Shown one piece after another: positions 19,562 to 29,300 of a stretch of 64,000 nt of DNA. Under the pieces are notes generated by a model, which was given only the letters and a program-made list of their open reading frames with translations, had not been told where the DNA came from and did no database searches. The DNA comes from an uncultured Sutterella sp. (GTDB taxonomy: Bacteria > Pseudomonadota > Gammaproteobacteria > Burkholderiales > Burkholderiaceae_F), in NCBI GenBank assembly GCA_905213905.1, contig CAJMKD010000004.1, forward strand, positions 1 through 64,000, written 5' to 3'. Made by a program: the position numbers and the translations under genes. The stretch's first letter is position 1. Every line of letters starts with the position of its first letter.

Positions 19562-20665
19562 TCAGAAGTTCCAGTTGATGCCGCTCATGAGTTCGGTCGC
19601 CTCATAGTCTTTTTGGTCCTGCAGCTTGCCTGAAGCCCAGGAGTTTGTCGCAGCGACGTAGAACCAAACCTTCTTCGCGAGCTTGTATTCCCAGGCAAGA
19701 CCGAGAACAGTGAACTGATAATCGGCACTGTTGTTTTGCGAGAGCTCGCCGTCAAAGTACTGGACAGATCCAAGCAGCTTGTGCTGTCCGAATTCGTAGG
19801 TTCCGCCGAGCAACAGCGAATACCCATCAAAGCCCGACGACTTCGAATTTTCATACGATGTGTCCGTGACGTTCGTGAGCGACATCTTGGCCGCCTTTTC
19901 CCAGTGCTGCTGATACTGGGCGCCGAAATAGACCTTGGCTTCCGGCATGAAGCGATACCAACCGCCCAAGCCGACAAGCTGCGCGTCGTCAGCCATCGTC
20001 GAGGTTTCCTTTTTGCCGTACTGCACCGTGGCATACGTAGCAGAGAGATACAGATTCTCTGATGTGTAATCCGTTGCTGCCGCAAACGTATGGTCGCGGT
20101 CCGCCATGACGGCATAGTCATCGTCGGTCGAATCGCCCAATGAATACGTCGCACCGAGGCGCCAGCCGGATATCGAGGGCGACTGCCAAGTGATTGCGTT
20201 ATTGACGCGGCTCGTATTGGCAAAGGTTGTGCCGATTGACGCCTGACTGTACGAAGTGGCGAACGGATCCCACTTGATCAGACCCATGGTATAGGGCGCA
20301 ACGGTTGACTGCACCGTGCCCATGCGGCCCATGCCGACTTCACCCCAGCTGCCCTGAATCGCCAGAATGGAGCGACGGTTGAAAATCTGCTCGGAATCGT
20401 CCATCGCACCGTCGTCAATTGTGAAGCCGTTTTCGAGATATCCCTTCACCTTCATGCCGTTGCCGAGATCCTCGACAATATTGAGGCCGATTCGGTTGTG
20501 AGCGCGGTTGCCGGCCTGAAGTGCGAGCTTGTCGTCGTCGTCCGTGTGCGTCCAGCGAAGACCAGCGTCAACACGTCCGTAGATTTGAACATCTGCTGCG
20601 GAAGCGGCGCCTGCGGAAAGCAGCCCAGCGGCAAGAGCGGCTGCCAAAATGGTTTTGCATTGCAT
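19562..20665 (-). CDS. Outer-membrane general porin (Burkholderiales type)
   Basis: This 367-residue trimeric beta-barrel porin of the Gram-negative porin_4 family has a clear Sec signal peptide (A-S-A-A cleavage near residue 23). The mature protein begins D-V-Q-I-Y-G-R-V-D-A-G-L, the classical first strand. Alternating aromatic strands follow and the last residue is Phe (N-W-N-F), the BAM recognition signal. The ATG at 20665 follows TTGGAG; the frame continues upstream without a signal peptide and is rejected. It should allow diffusion of small hydrophilic solutes and may supply the peptidases and carriers beside it. Confidence 0.93.
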   Translation of the reverse strand: MQCKTILAAALAAGLLSAGAASAADVQIYGRVDAGLRWTHTDDDDKLALQAGNRAHNRIGLNIVEDLGNGMKVKGYLENGFTIDDGAMDDSEQIFNRRSILAIQGSWGEVGMGRMGTVQSTVAPYTMGLIKWDPFATSYSQASIGTTFANTSRVNNAITWQSPSISGWRLGATYSLGDSTDDDYAVMADRDHTFAAATDYTSENLYLSATYATVQYGKKETSTMADDAQLVGLGGWYRFMPEAKVYFGAQYQQHWEKAAKMSLTNVTDTSYENSKSSGFDGYSLLLGGTYEFGQHKLLGSVQYFDGELSQNNSADYQFTVLGLAWEYKLAKKVWFYVAATNSWASGKLQDQKDYEATELMSGINWNF

Positions 20666-20747
20666 GGTAATTCTCCAAGGTTGAGGAAACCGGTTGCTTG
20701 GAACGAATCGCCGATTGCTCCTGATCGACAAAACGTTCAATCGACTG

Positions 20748-22556
20748 TTATTTCCGGAATTGACGCTTAAAACTTTCGATAGCTTCAAGCGGCGCCTTCA
20801 TGCAGGTGAGCCAGAAGGCCGGATCGGACGCATTCGCGCCGTAGTGCTCGCGGACAATGTCGTCGACCGTGGCGCGGCCCGTTGCGCGCAGGAGCCCGCG
20901 GTAAAAGTCCATGAAGCCGTCACCGCGGCGGTCGAGTTCCGCGAGGAGCCCCTCTGAAAGGAGATAGCCCACCGTATACGGGTAGTTGTAGATAAGCTGA
21001 TCCGTCTTGTAGTAGTGAAGCTTGTAAGCCCAGAGGTAGTCGTCGGCGCCGTTCGTCGAGTCGCCGTACCAGTCGTGCCAGGCCTTTCGCATCAGTTCGA
21101 CAGAGCGCTTTGCGCTTACGAGGCCGCGCCGGCGCTCCTCAAGGAACGCAAGTTCGAAGTCCATGCGGACCATCGTGTTCATGAGGAAGTTCGCGGCGCT
21201 CCGGAGCTCCTGCCAGAGAATCGAGAAGCCGCCGTCGCCAGCCGCAGCGGGATGCGCCAAGAGGTAGCGTCGAATCAGCGCTTCGTTGAAGGTGCTCGCC
21301 GTTTCCGTGAGCGTCATCGGGAATTCCGTCTGCACGACCGGCAGGTCGCGGATCGTCCAGTAGTGGAAGGCGTGGCCGAGCTCGTGCCCCTGCTGCAGCA
21401 CGGTCGTGATCGTCCCCATGTAGCTCGAAAAGACGCGCGGCATCTTGAATTCATTGAAGCGCGCGTAGAAGGCGCCGCCGATCTTCTTGTCGGATGGGGC
21501 CGCATCGATCCAGCGCTTTTCGAGCATCATGTCGATGAAGTCTGAAAGCGACTTGTCGACCGAGCCGAGCGCCGTCTTCACGATGCCGATGCCGTCGGGA
21601 TAAGGAATGAGCGCTGGGACGCCGCCCGAAGCGGCGGGTGCGGGCGCCATCAGGTCAAAGACCTCGAGCTGCTTGGCGTCCTTTTCAAAATAGGGCGCGC
21701 GAAGCGTCACGGCTTCCCGGATGGCCGAGAGCTTCGACATGATGGCTTCGCGCATCGCCATGAGCGCGCTTTCGCTCATGCGGTTCTGCGCGAGCGAAAC
21801 CGAGAGCGGCAAGACGCCCGCGCGCTCGAAGCCCGTGAGCCGGAACCCATGAAGCTCATTGAGGAGCGCCGCATAGAGTTCGCCGCGCTCGCCGTAGCTT
21901 TTGTTGAGGCCCTCAAAGACCGAGCGGCGAAGTTCTCGGTCGGGGGCGCCCTTGATGACGGAAACGAGCTTTGCGGCGCGTATGCGCTCCTCTTCGCCCT
22001 TGGCATTCACCGTAGCAAAGTCGACGCCCTTCTGAAGTGTCTTGAAGACTTGCCCGAGCGGCTCGAAGCAGCGCGCTTCAAAGCGATTGAACCAGTCCCG
22101 GTCCGTGGGGCTCAAGCGGCGCTTCCAGTGGCTGCGTCGCTCCTTGACGACGAACGCCCAGTCCGAGAGCGGCGGCATGCGCCAGAGGGGCTCATCGGGA
22201 TCGAGCGCGTCGATCGCGGCGAAGATCGGCTCGGCCGCCGCTTCGAGGCGCGCGCGAAGATCCGCAATCGCCCCGGCGGCCTCGCCCGTGCGCTCATCGG
22301 TCGAATCTTTGGCGCCCAGGCATTTCACAAAGCTTGCGAGCGACGTGATGATCGTCACCGCTCGGTCGTAGCAGTCAAGCGCAGCCTGAATTTCCGTGGC
22401 TGCAACCGGCCGATCCGCCGTTGCTTCCAAGCCTTCGACAATGGCTTCCGCTTCCGCGAAGCTTGCTCGGTAGCACTCGCTTCCGATGTCCCCGTAAGCA
22501 TCCGCCATTGTCCATTCGGGCGCCTTCAGCACATCATTGATGCTTTCTTTGCTCAT
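20748..22556 (-). CDS. M3-family oligoendopeptidase (PepF-like), intact zinc site
   Basis: This 602-residue cytoplasmic metallopeptidase of the PepF/M3B group has the zinc motif H-E-L-G-H at residues 391-395 (21372-21386). The third ligand Glu sits in T-L-T-E-T-A-S-T-F-N-E about 25 residues later. A tyrosine-rich substrate region near the end (H-Y-Y-K-T-D-Q-L-I-Y-N-Y-P-Y) is also typical. No signal peptide is present. AAGGA precedes the ATG. It starts 51 bases after dcuC2 and is followed by the porin gene. A divergent homologue with a broken zinc site lies at 24320. Confidence 0.92.
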   Translation of the reverse strand: MSKESINDVLKAPEWTMADAYGDIGSECYRASFAEAEAIVEGLEATADRPVAATEIQAALDCYDRAVTIITSLASFVKCLGAKDSTDERTGEAAGAIADLRARLEAAAEPIFAAIDALDPDEPLWRMPPLSDWAFVVKERRSHWKRRLSPTDRDWFNRFEARCFEPLGQVFKTLQKGVDFATVNAKGEEERIRAAKLVSVIKGAPDRELRRSVFEGLNKSYGERGELYAALLNELHGFRLTGFERAGVLPLSVSLAQNRMSESALMAMREAIMSKLSAIREAVTLRAPYFEKDAKQLEVFDLMAPAPAASGGVPALIPYPDGIGIVKTALGSVDKSLSDFIDMMLEKRWIDAAPSDKKIGGAFYARFNEFKMPRVFSSYMGTITTVLQQGHELGHAFHYWTIRDLPVVQTEFPMTLTETASTFNEALIRRYLLAHPAAAGDGGFSILWQELRSAANFLMNTMVRMDFELAFLEERRRGLVSAKRSVELMRKAWHDWYGDSTNGADDYLWAYKLHYYKTDQLIYNYPYTVGYLLSEGLLAELDRRGDGFMDFYRGLLRATGRATVDDIVREHYGANASDPAFWLTCMKAPLEAIESFKRQFRK

Positions 22557-22606
22557 TCTCTTTTGTCCTTATGCATTTGCTGTTGGTTTTGGCGCTATGC
22601 GAATGC

Positions 22607-23998
22607 CTAGACCGAAAGCCAGAAGACAAAGACGTGATGGGCAACGAGGCCGATGACGGAAGGCACGGAAGCGCGCTTGACGAGTTCAAGCGGACTCATC
22701 TTGCACATGGCAGCGATCGCAACGACGACGCCGGCCACCGGAGAAAGCGGACGCGCAATGGTCGAAGCCTGGTGCATCGGCAGAACGAGCATCACGGGAT
22801 TGACGCCCATGCTCTTGGCGATATGCGGCACCATCTCGACGAGCGGATAGAACGAGGCGCCGTTCGAACCAGCGATGATCGTCACGAGCGTCGTGATGAC
22901 GACAAAGAGAATCGACATGCCGAGGCCGCCCGCGCCAACGCTCGAAGCGAGGCTCACGATGGCGTCGATCATGCCGAGGGCCTTGAAGCCCGAAGCGAAG
23001 ACGCCCGCAGCGATAACGAGCGCCACGACGCCCGAGCAGGACTTGCCCATCGCCTGCAGGAAGGCTTTGAGCCCGGCGCCGAGCTTGTCGATGTTGCCGC
23101 GCCAGCGAATCGCCTCGCAGATCATGGCGATCGTGACGCAAAAGAGCATGAGCGTCGTGATGTTGAGCTTGATCGAATCAATGCAGTACTGCGAGAAGAC
23201 GACGACGAAAAACATCGGCAGGAAGGGCAGCACCGCATAGATCTTGGGCGCCGCGGTCGAGGGCCGCTTCACGTCCTCGCCTTCGAAGACGAGCTTCTCG
23301 CCCACATGCTCGCTCGGCACCCAGCCTTCCTTGCGGTCGAGGTAGCGCTGCCAGAAAACATGAGCGATGCCCATCACAAAAACTGTCGGCAGCGCCGCCG
23401 GAATCTTGTAGATGAAGACGTAGTCGAGAATCGTGAGTTCGCAGGCCTTCGCTGATGCGGCAGTCGAGCCGCCAAGGAGCACCATCGAAGCCGCGCCCGA
23501 CGTGACGAAGACTGCGGCAATCGTCTTTTTGTTCATGCCGAGCGCAGCGAGCGCCGGTCCCATCAGCGCGAGACAGAGGACGCCCAAGCCGACGGCGGAG
23601 GTAATCACCATCGACACGGCCTTGCCGAGGAGGAAGGCGATGAACACAAGCGCATACGGGCTCTTGATGAGCGAGAGCGGCTTGATCGCGATGTTCACGA
23701 ACGCATCGTTTGCGCCGATGTGCGTCATGTAGCTCGCAAAGCCGACCATCGTCATGATGAGGAGGCCAAGGTTCGAGAGATTATTCGAGAACATGTACCG
23801 AATGAATTCGATGATGTTCAGGTAATCGTTCCCCGTTGGCAGCGCCTTCTTCGGCATGAAGCTGCCGGTGTCGAAGATGATGGAAAAGAGCAGCATCGCC
23901 GCGCCGCTCGCGAAAAGAATGAAGGACGCATACTTGCCCTTGAGAATTGCCCATCCGACGAGAACGAGCATGATGCATCCGAATATGATGCCGGCCAT
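22607..23998 (-). CDS. DcuC-family anaerobic C4-dicarboxylate carrier (second copy)
   Basis: This 463-residue inner-membrane carrier has about twelve hydrophobic segments and DcuC family features, including the G-V-x-A-L-V-I-A-A-G-V-F-A-S-G and A-R-P-L-S-P-V-A-G stretches. It is clearly a different paralogue from the carrier at 16803. AAAGGGG precedes the ATG at 23998; the frame is open for 32 codons upstream, but without a ribosome site or family similarity. It heads a probable operon with the M3 peptidase gene. Confidence 0.87.
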   Translation of the reverse strand: MAGIIFGCIMLVLVGWAILKGKYASFILFASGAAMLLFSIIFDTGSFMPKKALPTGNDYLNIIEFIRYMFSNNLSNLGLLIMTMVGFASYMTHIGANDAFVNIAIKPLSLIKSPYALVFIAFLLGKAVSMVITSAVGLGVLCLALMGPALAALGMNKKTIAAVFVTSGAASMVLLGGSTAASAKACELTILDYVFIYKIPAALPTVFVMGIAHVFWQRYLDRKEGWVPSEHVGEKLVFEGEDVKRPSTAAPKIYAVLPFLPMFFVVVFSQYCIDSIKLNITTLMLFCVTIAMICEAIRWRGNIDKLGAGLKAFLQAMGKSCSGVVALVIAAGVFASGFKALGMIDAIVSLASSVGAGGLGMSILFVVITTLVTIIAGSNGASFYPLVEMVPHIAKSMGVNPVMLVLPMHQASTIARPLSPVAGVVVAIAAMCKMSPLELVKRASVPSVIGLVAHHVFVFWLSV

Positions 23999-24319
23999 TT
24001 CTTGACCCCTTTGGGTGCGCACGGTCCGCTGCGGCTCTAAAGCCAACGGAAGCGAAGCAGGCCTTTCGTCATTGCGCCCCTTTGCGTCAAGCATTCTCGA
24101 GAGGTCTCATTGCCGGCCTCAACGTCATCACGGGAAGCTCAGCATGGATTAAAGGGGTAACCCTGACATTTTCTGCATCAAATTCAATGCGAATGACTTT
24201 CTATCTCGTTTATTTGAAGGATAAAGCAAGCCTCAATAGTAATTACCCTTATCGTCTAGGTGTTTTTACGCTATAAACTGAAATGACTTAGAAACCGCCT
24301 TTTCCGGACCGATTTCTCG
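23999..24319. other. Divergent intergenic region between dcuC2 and the inactive M3 homologue
   Basis: This 321-base gap holds no reading frame that I can support. Its right half is AT-rich, and a TATAAA (24272-24277) lies about 40 bases before the plus-strand gene, with only a weak -35 (TTATCG, 24249-24254). Promoters for both divergent units must lie here. Confidence 0.4.
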
Positions 24320-26179
24320 ATGGATGATGCGCTAGCAAACTATCAAACTACACCCAGCGCGCCTGCGGGCGCCGCTGCCTTCTGCGACGTGCGCAGCCGC
24401 GCTTTTCTCGACCTTCGCTCGCAGCTCGAAATTGTTGTTGCCGCACTCGAAGGCGTCGCGTGCGCTGCAAATCCCCACGGTGAAAAAGCTGTGCTCTCCG
24501 CTGCCGCGCTTCAGGAAGCATTTCGCCTTTACGGCCGCGGACTCGACCTTGTGCGCACGCTCAAGACAATCTGCCGAGCGCACCTCGGCCTCAATGCCGC
24601 CGACACCACCGCCGTGAGCGCGCGCTCCGATGTCTCCGCCATTGCTTTGCGGCTCGATCGTTCTGGCAAAAAGCTCTTTCTTATGCTCGAGAGCGCAGAA
24701 GATCCGGCTGCGCTCCCAGCTGAGCTGCGGCTTTGGTCGCAGGCGAAGCTCGATACGACGCCGGCCGTCGAGCTCGAGGATGCCGTTTCGGCCTTTGCCG
24801 AAGAAATGCGCTCGCGCGTGCTTAATGCCGTCTCTGCGCTTCACACGCATCTCACGAGCACCATGGCCGCTGAGGTTCGCACCGGCGACGGCCGCCTGCG
24901 CATCCAAGGCTTCGGCGCGTCGGTTGCGGTGCTCAAGAATTCAGACGATCCGGTGCTTCGCGAAACGACCTTCCGAGCCTTGAACGGCTGGCTCGCCGCA
25001 CACGCTGCCCCGTTCCTCGACGCCCTCAATGCCATGACGGGCTTTCGGATCACGCTTGAGCGCCACTCGAGCGAAACGCTTCTTGAAGGCTCCCTTCGCA
25101 AGGATCGAACGGATCTGCGCGTCTACAACGCCATGTTCGATGCGCTCGAAGAAGCGCTGCCCGCTGTTCGGGAAGCTGTTGCGCTGCGCGCGCCCGCTTT
25201 CGGCCCTGGTCCGATGAAGGTATGGAATGTCCTTTCGCCAGCGCCCATGTCGATTTTTTCGAAAGAACGCTCGCTTGAATTGGCGCTCTCCGACATGTCG
25301 GGCGCCTTTCGTGACATCAATCCGCACTTCTGCGCTTTCCTCGAGCGCGCGCTTCGTGAAAACTGGTTTGACCTTCGAGGGCTTTCACGGAAATCGGGCG
25401 GCGCTTGGAGCGACGATCTGCCTGCTGTCGACGCCGTGCACATACAAGCCGACTATCTGCCCACCATCGCCGGTGAAGCGGCCCTTTCGCATCTAGTCGG
25501 CGCCGCGTATCAGATGTTTGTCATGCACGAAGCGCCGATGCCGGCGCGCCTTTATCCGCTTTCGATAACTGAAATCATGGGCAACGTCTGCGAGACGCGT
25601 CTGTTCCGCTTTCTCGCTGAACGCGCACGCGAATCGCAGGACCGCGCGATGCTCTCCATGCTTGGCTGGCAGGTGCTGCGGCGGATTACAAATTGCCTCC
25701 TCGTCATTCCGGCGCGTCACGCTCTCCTTAAAGGCGTTCTTGCAGAACGTCGGCGGCGCGCGCTCTCGCTCGAAGCCATCAACGCCATCTCAACGGAATC
25801 CTGGCGGCACTACTTCGGCGACGCCACCGACGGCGAAGACCGCTATGTCTGGGCGTACAAGCCGCACTTCTACCGCGCGAATTCCGTTTTTTACGACTGG
25901 CAGTACACGCTCGGCTTCCTGCTTTCCAAAGCCCTTGTCTCACGCTTTGAAGCAACAGGCGCCAGCGCCTGCGGCGCCTCGCTCAAGGCGTGCACGCTCG
26001 AGAGCGGCACGCTTTCCGTCGCTGATTTCGGCCGGCGTCATCTCGGCGCCGACCTTCGGAGCCGCCGCTTCTGGTCGGAAGTGATACGCGACGTGCTCGC
26101 GCCCGTCCGCCTCATGAAGCTTCAAAAGCCCGACTGGTCCGTGCCGAAAGAGAAGAAGACCGCAAGCGCACGGCATTGA
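24320..26179 (+). CDS. M3-family peptidase homologue lacking the zinc/catalytic motif (predicted pseudoenzyme)
   Basis: This 619-residue protein aligns along its length with the neighbouring M3 peptidase. For example, both share the segment before the zinc site, T-E-I-M-G-N-V-C-E against T-E-T-A-S-T-F-N-E, and the late G-E-D-R-Y-V-W-A-Y-K-P-H-F-Y region. But residues 391-395 (25490-25504) read H-L-V-G-A instead of H-E-L-G-H. The catalytic Glu and the second zinc His are gone, while the first His and the distal Glu remain. The frame is intact over 1.86 kb with normal codon use, so this is not an obvious decaying pseudogene. It may be a non-catalytic binding or regulatory protein. It is divergent from dcuC2. 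Confidence 0.8.
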   Translation: MDDALANYQTTPSAPAGAAAFCDVRSRAFLDLRSQLEIVVAALEGVACAANPHGEKAVLSAAALQEAFRLYGRGLDLVRTLKTICRAHLGLNAADTTAVSARSDVSAIALRLDRSGKKLFLMLESAEDPAALPAELRLWSQAKLDTTPAVELEDAVSAFAEEMRSRVLNAVSALHTHLTSTMAAEVRTGDGRLRIQGFGASVAVLKNSDDPVLRETTFRALNGWLAAHAAPFLDALNAMTGFRITLERHSSETLLEGSLRKDRTDLRVYNAMFDALEEALPAVREAVALRAPAFGPGPMKVWNVLSPAPMSIFSKERSLELALSDMSGAFRDINPHFCAFLERALRENWFDLRGLSRKSGGAWSDDLPAVDAVHIQADYLPTIAGEAALSHLVGAAYQMFVMHEAPMPARLYPLSITEIMGNVCETRLFRFLAERARESQDRAMLSMLGWQVLRRITNCLLVIPARHALLKGVLAERRRRALSLEAINAISTESWRHYFGDATDGEDRYVWAYKPHFYRANSVFYDWQYTLGFLLSKALVSRFEATGASACGASLKACTLESGTLSVADFGRRHLGADLRSRRFWSEVIRDVLAPVRLMKLQKPDWSVPKEKKTASARH

Positions 26180-26345
26180 TGCCAGCCTTTTCACCAGGGC
26201 AGCTGCAGAGCGTGCCTTGCCGAGCGTTCGTCGAGCTTTCGACGCGCTTTCCTGCACTCGGGAAGAAAGCCGCAGCGAGGCGGCCCTTCGAGCATGCCCG
26301 GAAGCATGCCCGAAGAACCTCCGGCTCCCTATCGGCCGCAGTCTT

Positions 26346-29300
26346 CTACGGCCGGCACGCGAGCGAGCAGTTGCTCGTTCGAGGCCAGTCCGCCGGCGCC
26401 GCAATGCTCTGGCTCATGCGAACGCCGAGCACAAGCACGCTTTTTGCGCCCATGCGGTCAGCAACGACATGCGGCGTCCAGACAATTCCCGCGGCCTTGT
26501 CGTAAAAGCCCTTCGGATCAAGCCAAAGCCGCATGCCGGCCCAGCCGCCGGCAATTTCAATGCGCGCCTCGGCCGCTTCATCATCGCTGAATTCAAGAAG
26601 CTGCACCGTCAGCGTGCCGGCGCCGATGCGGGCGACGGTCAGGTCGAGCGGCTTGGCCGAAGAAGTTGCCCGCCGCTGAAGCGGCGCCTCTGGCGCAGCA
26701 CCGGCTGCAGCACTGCAGTAGCGGTAGCGGCCGAGCGCAGAGGGGAGCCCCTCGCCCAAGCGCTTCACAAGCGCTTCATGGTGCTTGGCGTCCGGGAGCA
26801 CAAGCGTCCACTCGAGCGGCTTTTCGCGCTCAAGAAGCAGCATTGCCGCTTGCTGCAGCCGCTCTCCGCAGGCCTTCGCCGAAGCACAGGCTGAAAGATC
26901 CAAGGGCTTTGCCGCCGGCTCTTCCTTTTGATTGCTTTGCGCGAGAGCTGCGATGGCCTCTGCGAGCGGATCCGACGCATTGGCGGCTGCGCCTCGGATG
27001 CCGAAATCGAGGAGCGCATCCGATATTTCAGCCAATTCACCCGAAGTAAGCGCTTTCTCACCCGAAGGCGCGTCGGCGACAAGCGGGAACCGCATCACCG
27101 AGAGGTGCTTGGACGAGAAGCGGCTCTGCCAGCTCGCCGCGGCGGATGTCTTCATCAGGCGAACGCCCGCTTCACTGAAGCGCTTCCACCAGGGAATGCC
27201 GGCGGCATCAGCAAGCGCGAGCTGCGCGCGTGCCTCAGACGACAGCCCGACAACAAAGCGGTTCGCGTCGTCGGCGCCCTCCGGAAGCATCCGCCAGGCG
27301 CTCAGCATCGAAGAACAGGCGGCCGTAAAGTCGGTCGTCAGCTCCTTGCGGCGTGCGTCGATCTTTTCACGCGCTGCGTCAGCTTCCTTGGCGCCGGCGC
27401 GGTCAAGCAGCGACGCCGGGAGGCGGTCAAGCGCGTCTGACGCGGTGTCATAGAGCGCAAGAAGCTGCGCATTGACGCGGTACGCCTCGCTTTGGGCAGC
27501 CAGGCGCCGGAATCCGGACCACCCCGACGCGCGCGGCGCAGCACGGTCGCCAACCGCGCCCCACCAGCGCACATAGTCGCGCGCGTAGTCTGAAGCTGCG
27601 GCTTTGAGCCGCTGCCAGCGCGGATTCTTGCCTAGCGCCGAAGCGAAAAGCGTGGGCGCGGCAGAAGGCTTCTCTTCGGCTTTGCTTTCCTTCGCTGCAG
27701 ACGAGGCTGCTGCAGCCTCGGCAAGCTTCGCGACTGCGCTGAGTTCCACCTCGGCAGCATATGGGTCGTATTCGGGACCGCTCGGCACGAAGCCCAAAAC
27801 GCGCCGCGCAGCATCAAGCGAGAACCGTTCCGTTTCAGGCGAGTCTGCCGCGCGCTTTGATGACGATTCGCCGATCGAAAATGAAAGCGCCGAAGCAGTG
27901 CTTGCGGTCGATCCGGAGGCCGGGTAATGCTTGAGAAGCGCTTCAGCCAGGCGGATGCGCGCACGGTCCGCGTCGAGCGCAAGAAACTGAGGCGCAGCTG
28001 CTGCGAGCGGCTTGATCACCTTGGCGTCCCCGTGATCTTGGAGAAACGCTTCGAGCTGGCGGGATTGATCATCAAGCTCCTTTTCAAGCGCGCGCCACTT
28101 CTCAAGAAAGGCCGCCGGCGCAAGCACGCCCGCCTCCGGCAGCTGCGAGGCCGAACTCTCCGGAAGCGCCGAAAGCTTCATGAGCGTCGCAAAGAGCTCA
28201 AACGAGAAAGGCGCAAGCGCCGGATCTTCAGCTTTCGCCGGCGCAGGCGAGAAGAGTTCGTCGCCTCGGATTCGTTCGATCTGAGCGGTGAGCGCCGCAT
28301 GGTCGTCGGCGAGCCGGCGCTTCATGTGCGAAGCGGCAAGATCAATCGCCTCGGCCGAGAAAAGCCGGTGAAGCGATGCGCCGCTCGACGACGCCTCGCC
28401 GCCAGTCAGATCCCGCAATGCGCCGACATCGCCCGAAAGCGCCGCCTGATACGCTTTATAGGCTTCGGCAATGCGGTCGTTGACAAGCGCTGCGGCCGAC
28501 GCGCTCTCCTGCGCCTCATCCTTCTGCAAGGCCTTGCTGAAGAGCTTTTGCGCAGCTGTCGGCGTGCGCCGTTCGGATCGAATCGCCTGCCGAATGTCGG
28601 CTTCGAACTCGCCGGAAGCCTGCGCGGCTATCCTTGCAGCTTTCTGCCAAGCATCGAGCGACGCAGCATCGTGCACTTTCCCCGGTTCGGCCAAAGCCAC
28701 CGCATCTTGATAGGCGCGGGAGAGCTCTTCGCCGGCAGTCGCAGCGCGCCGCATCTTTTGGTAAGCGCTCGCAGGATAGGCATTGCCGGCTTCAAAGCTT
28801 CGCAGCATCGATTCAACGCCTGCCCGGCAAGCGGCTTCATAATCGCGCGAGAGAACGATTGTTGCGTTGAGGCGGTCTGCGAGCTTGTCGTATTTCGGCT
28901 CAAAAGACGAAAGCATGGCCACGGCGTTTTCCGGCATCGCCGGATACAAGTGGCCGAGGAACGCTTCGAGCGTGCCCTTCGAATAAAGCGGATTGCCGGA
29001 ACGATCCTTCCAGCCCACGACCGAGCGGTAGCGGCTGATTTCAAGCAGCGCAAAAAGCGCGTCGCGCTTGGCCTTTGTGAAGGGACGCTCTGGCGAAGCG
29101 ACGAAATCATGCTCGAGAAGCGTGAGCGCCGGCAGGTAAGACATCTGCGACTGCACCTGGTCAAAGAGGAAGCGGCGCGTGTCGCGCTCCAAGTCGCGGG
29201 AGAGACCGAAGACCGCGAGAGAAGCCGTCTTGAATCCCCAAGGCGCATGCATCGGCGCTTGAGCACGCTGCCAGCCGGTCTGGAAGAATTCCTGCCGCGT

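Noticed and set aside
23168..23182. FNR-like TTGATCGAATCAA inside dcuC2
   Set aside because: The spacer is three bases instead of four and it lies within a coding region.
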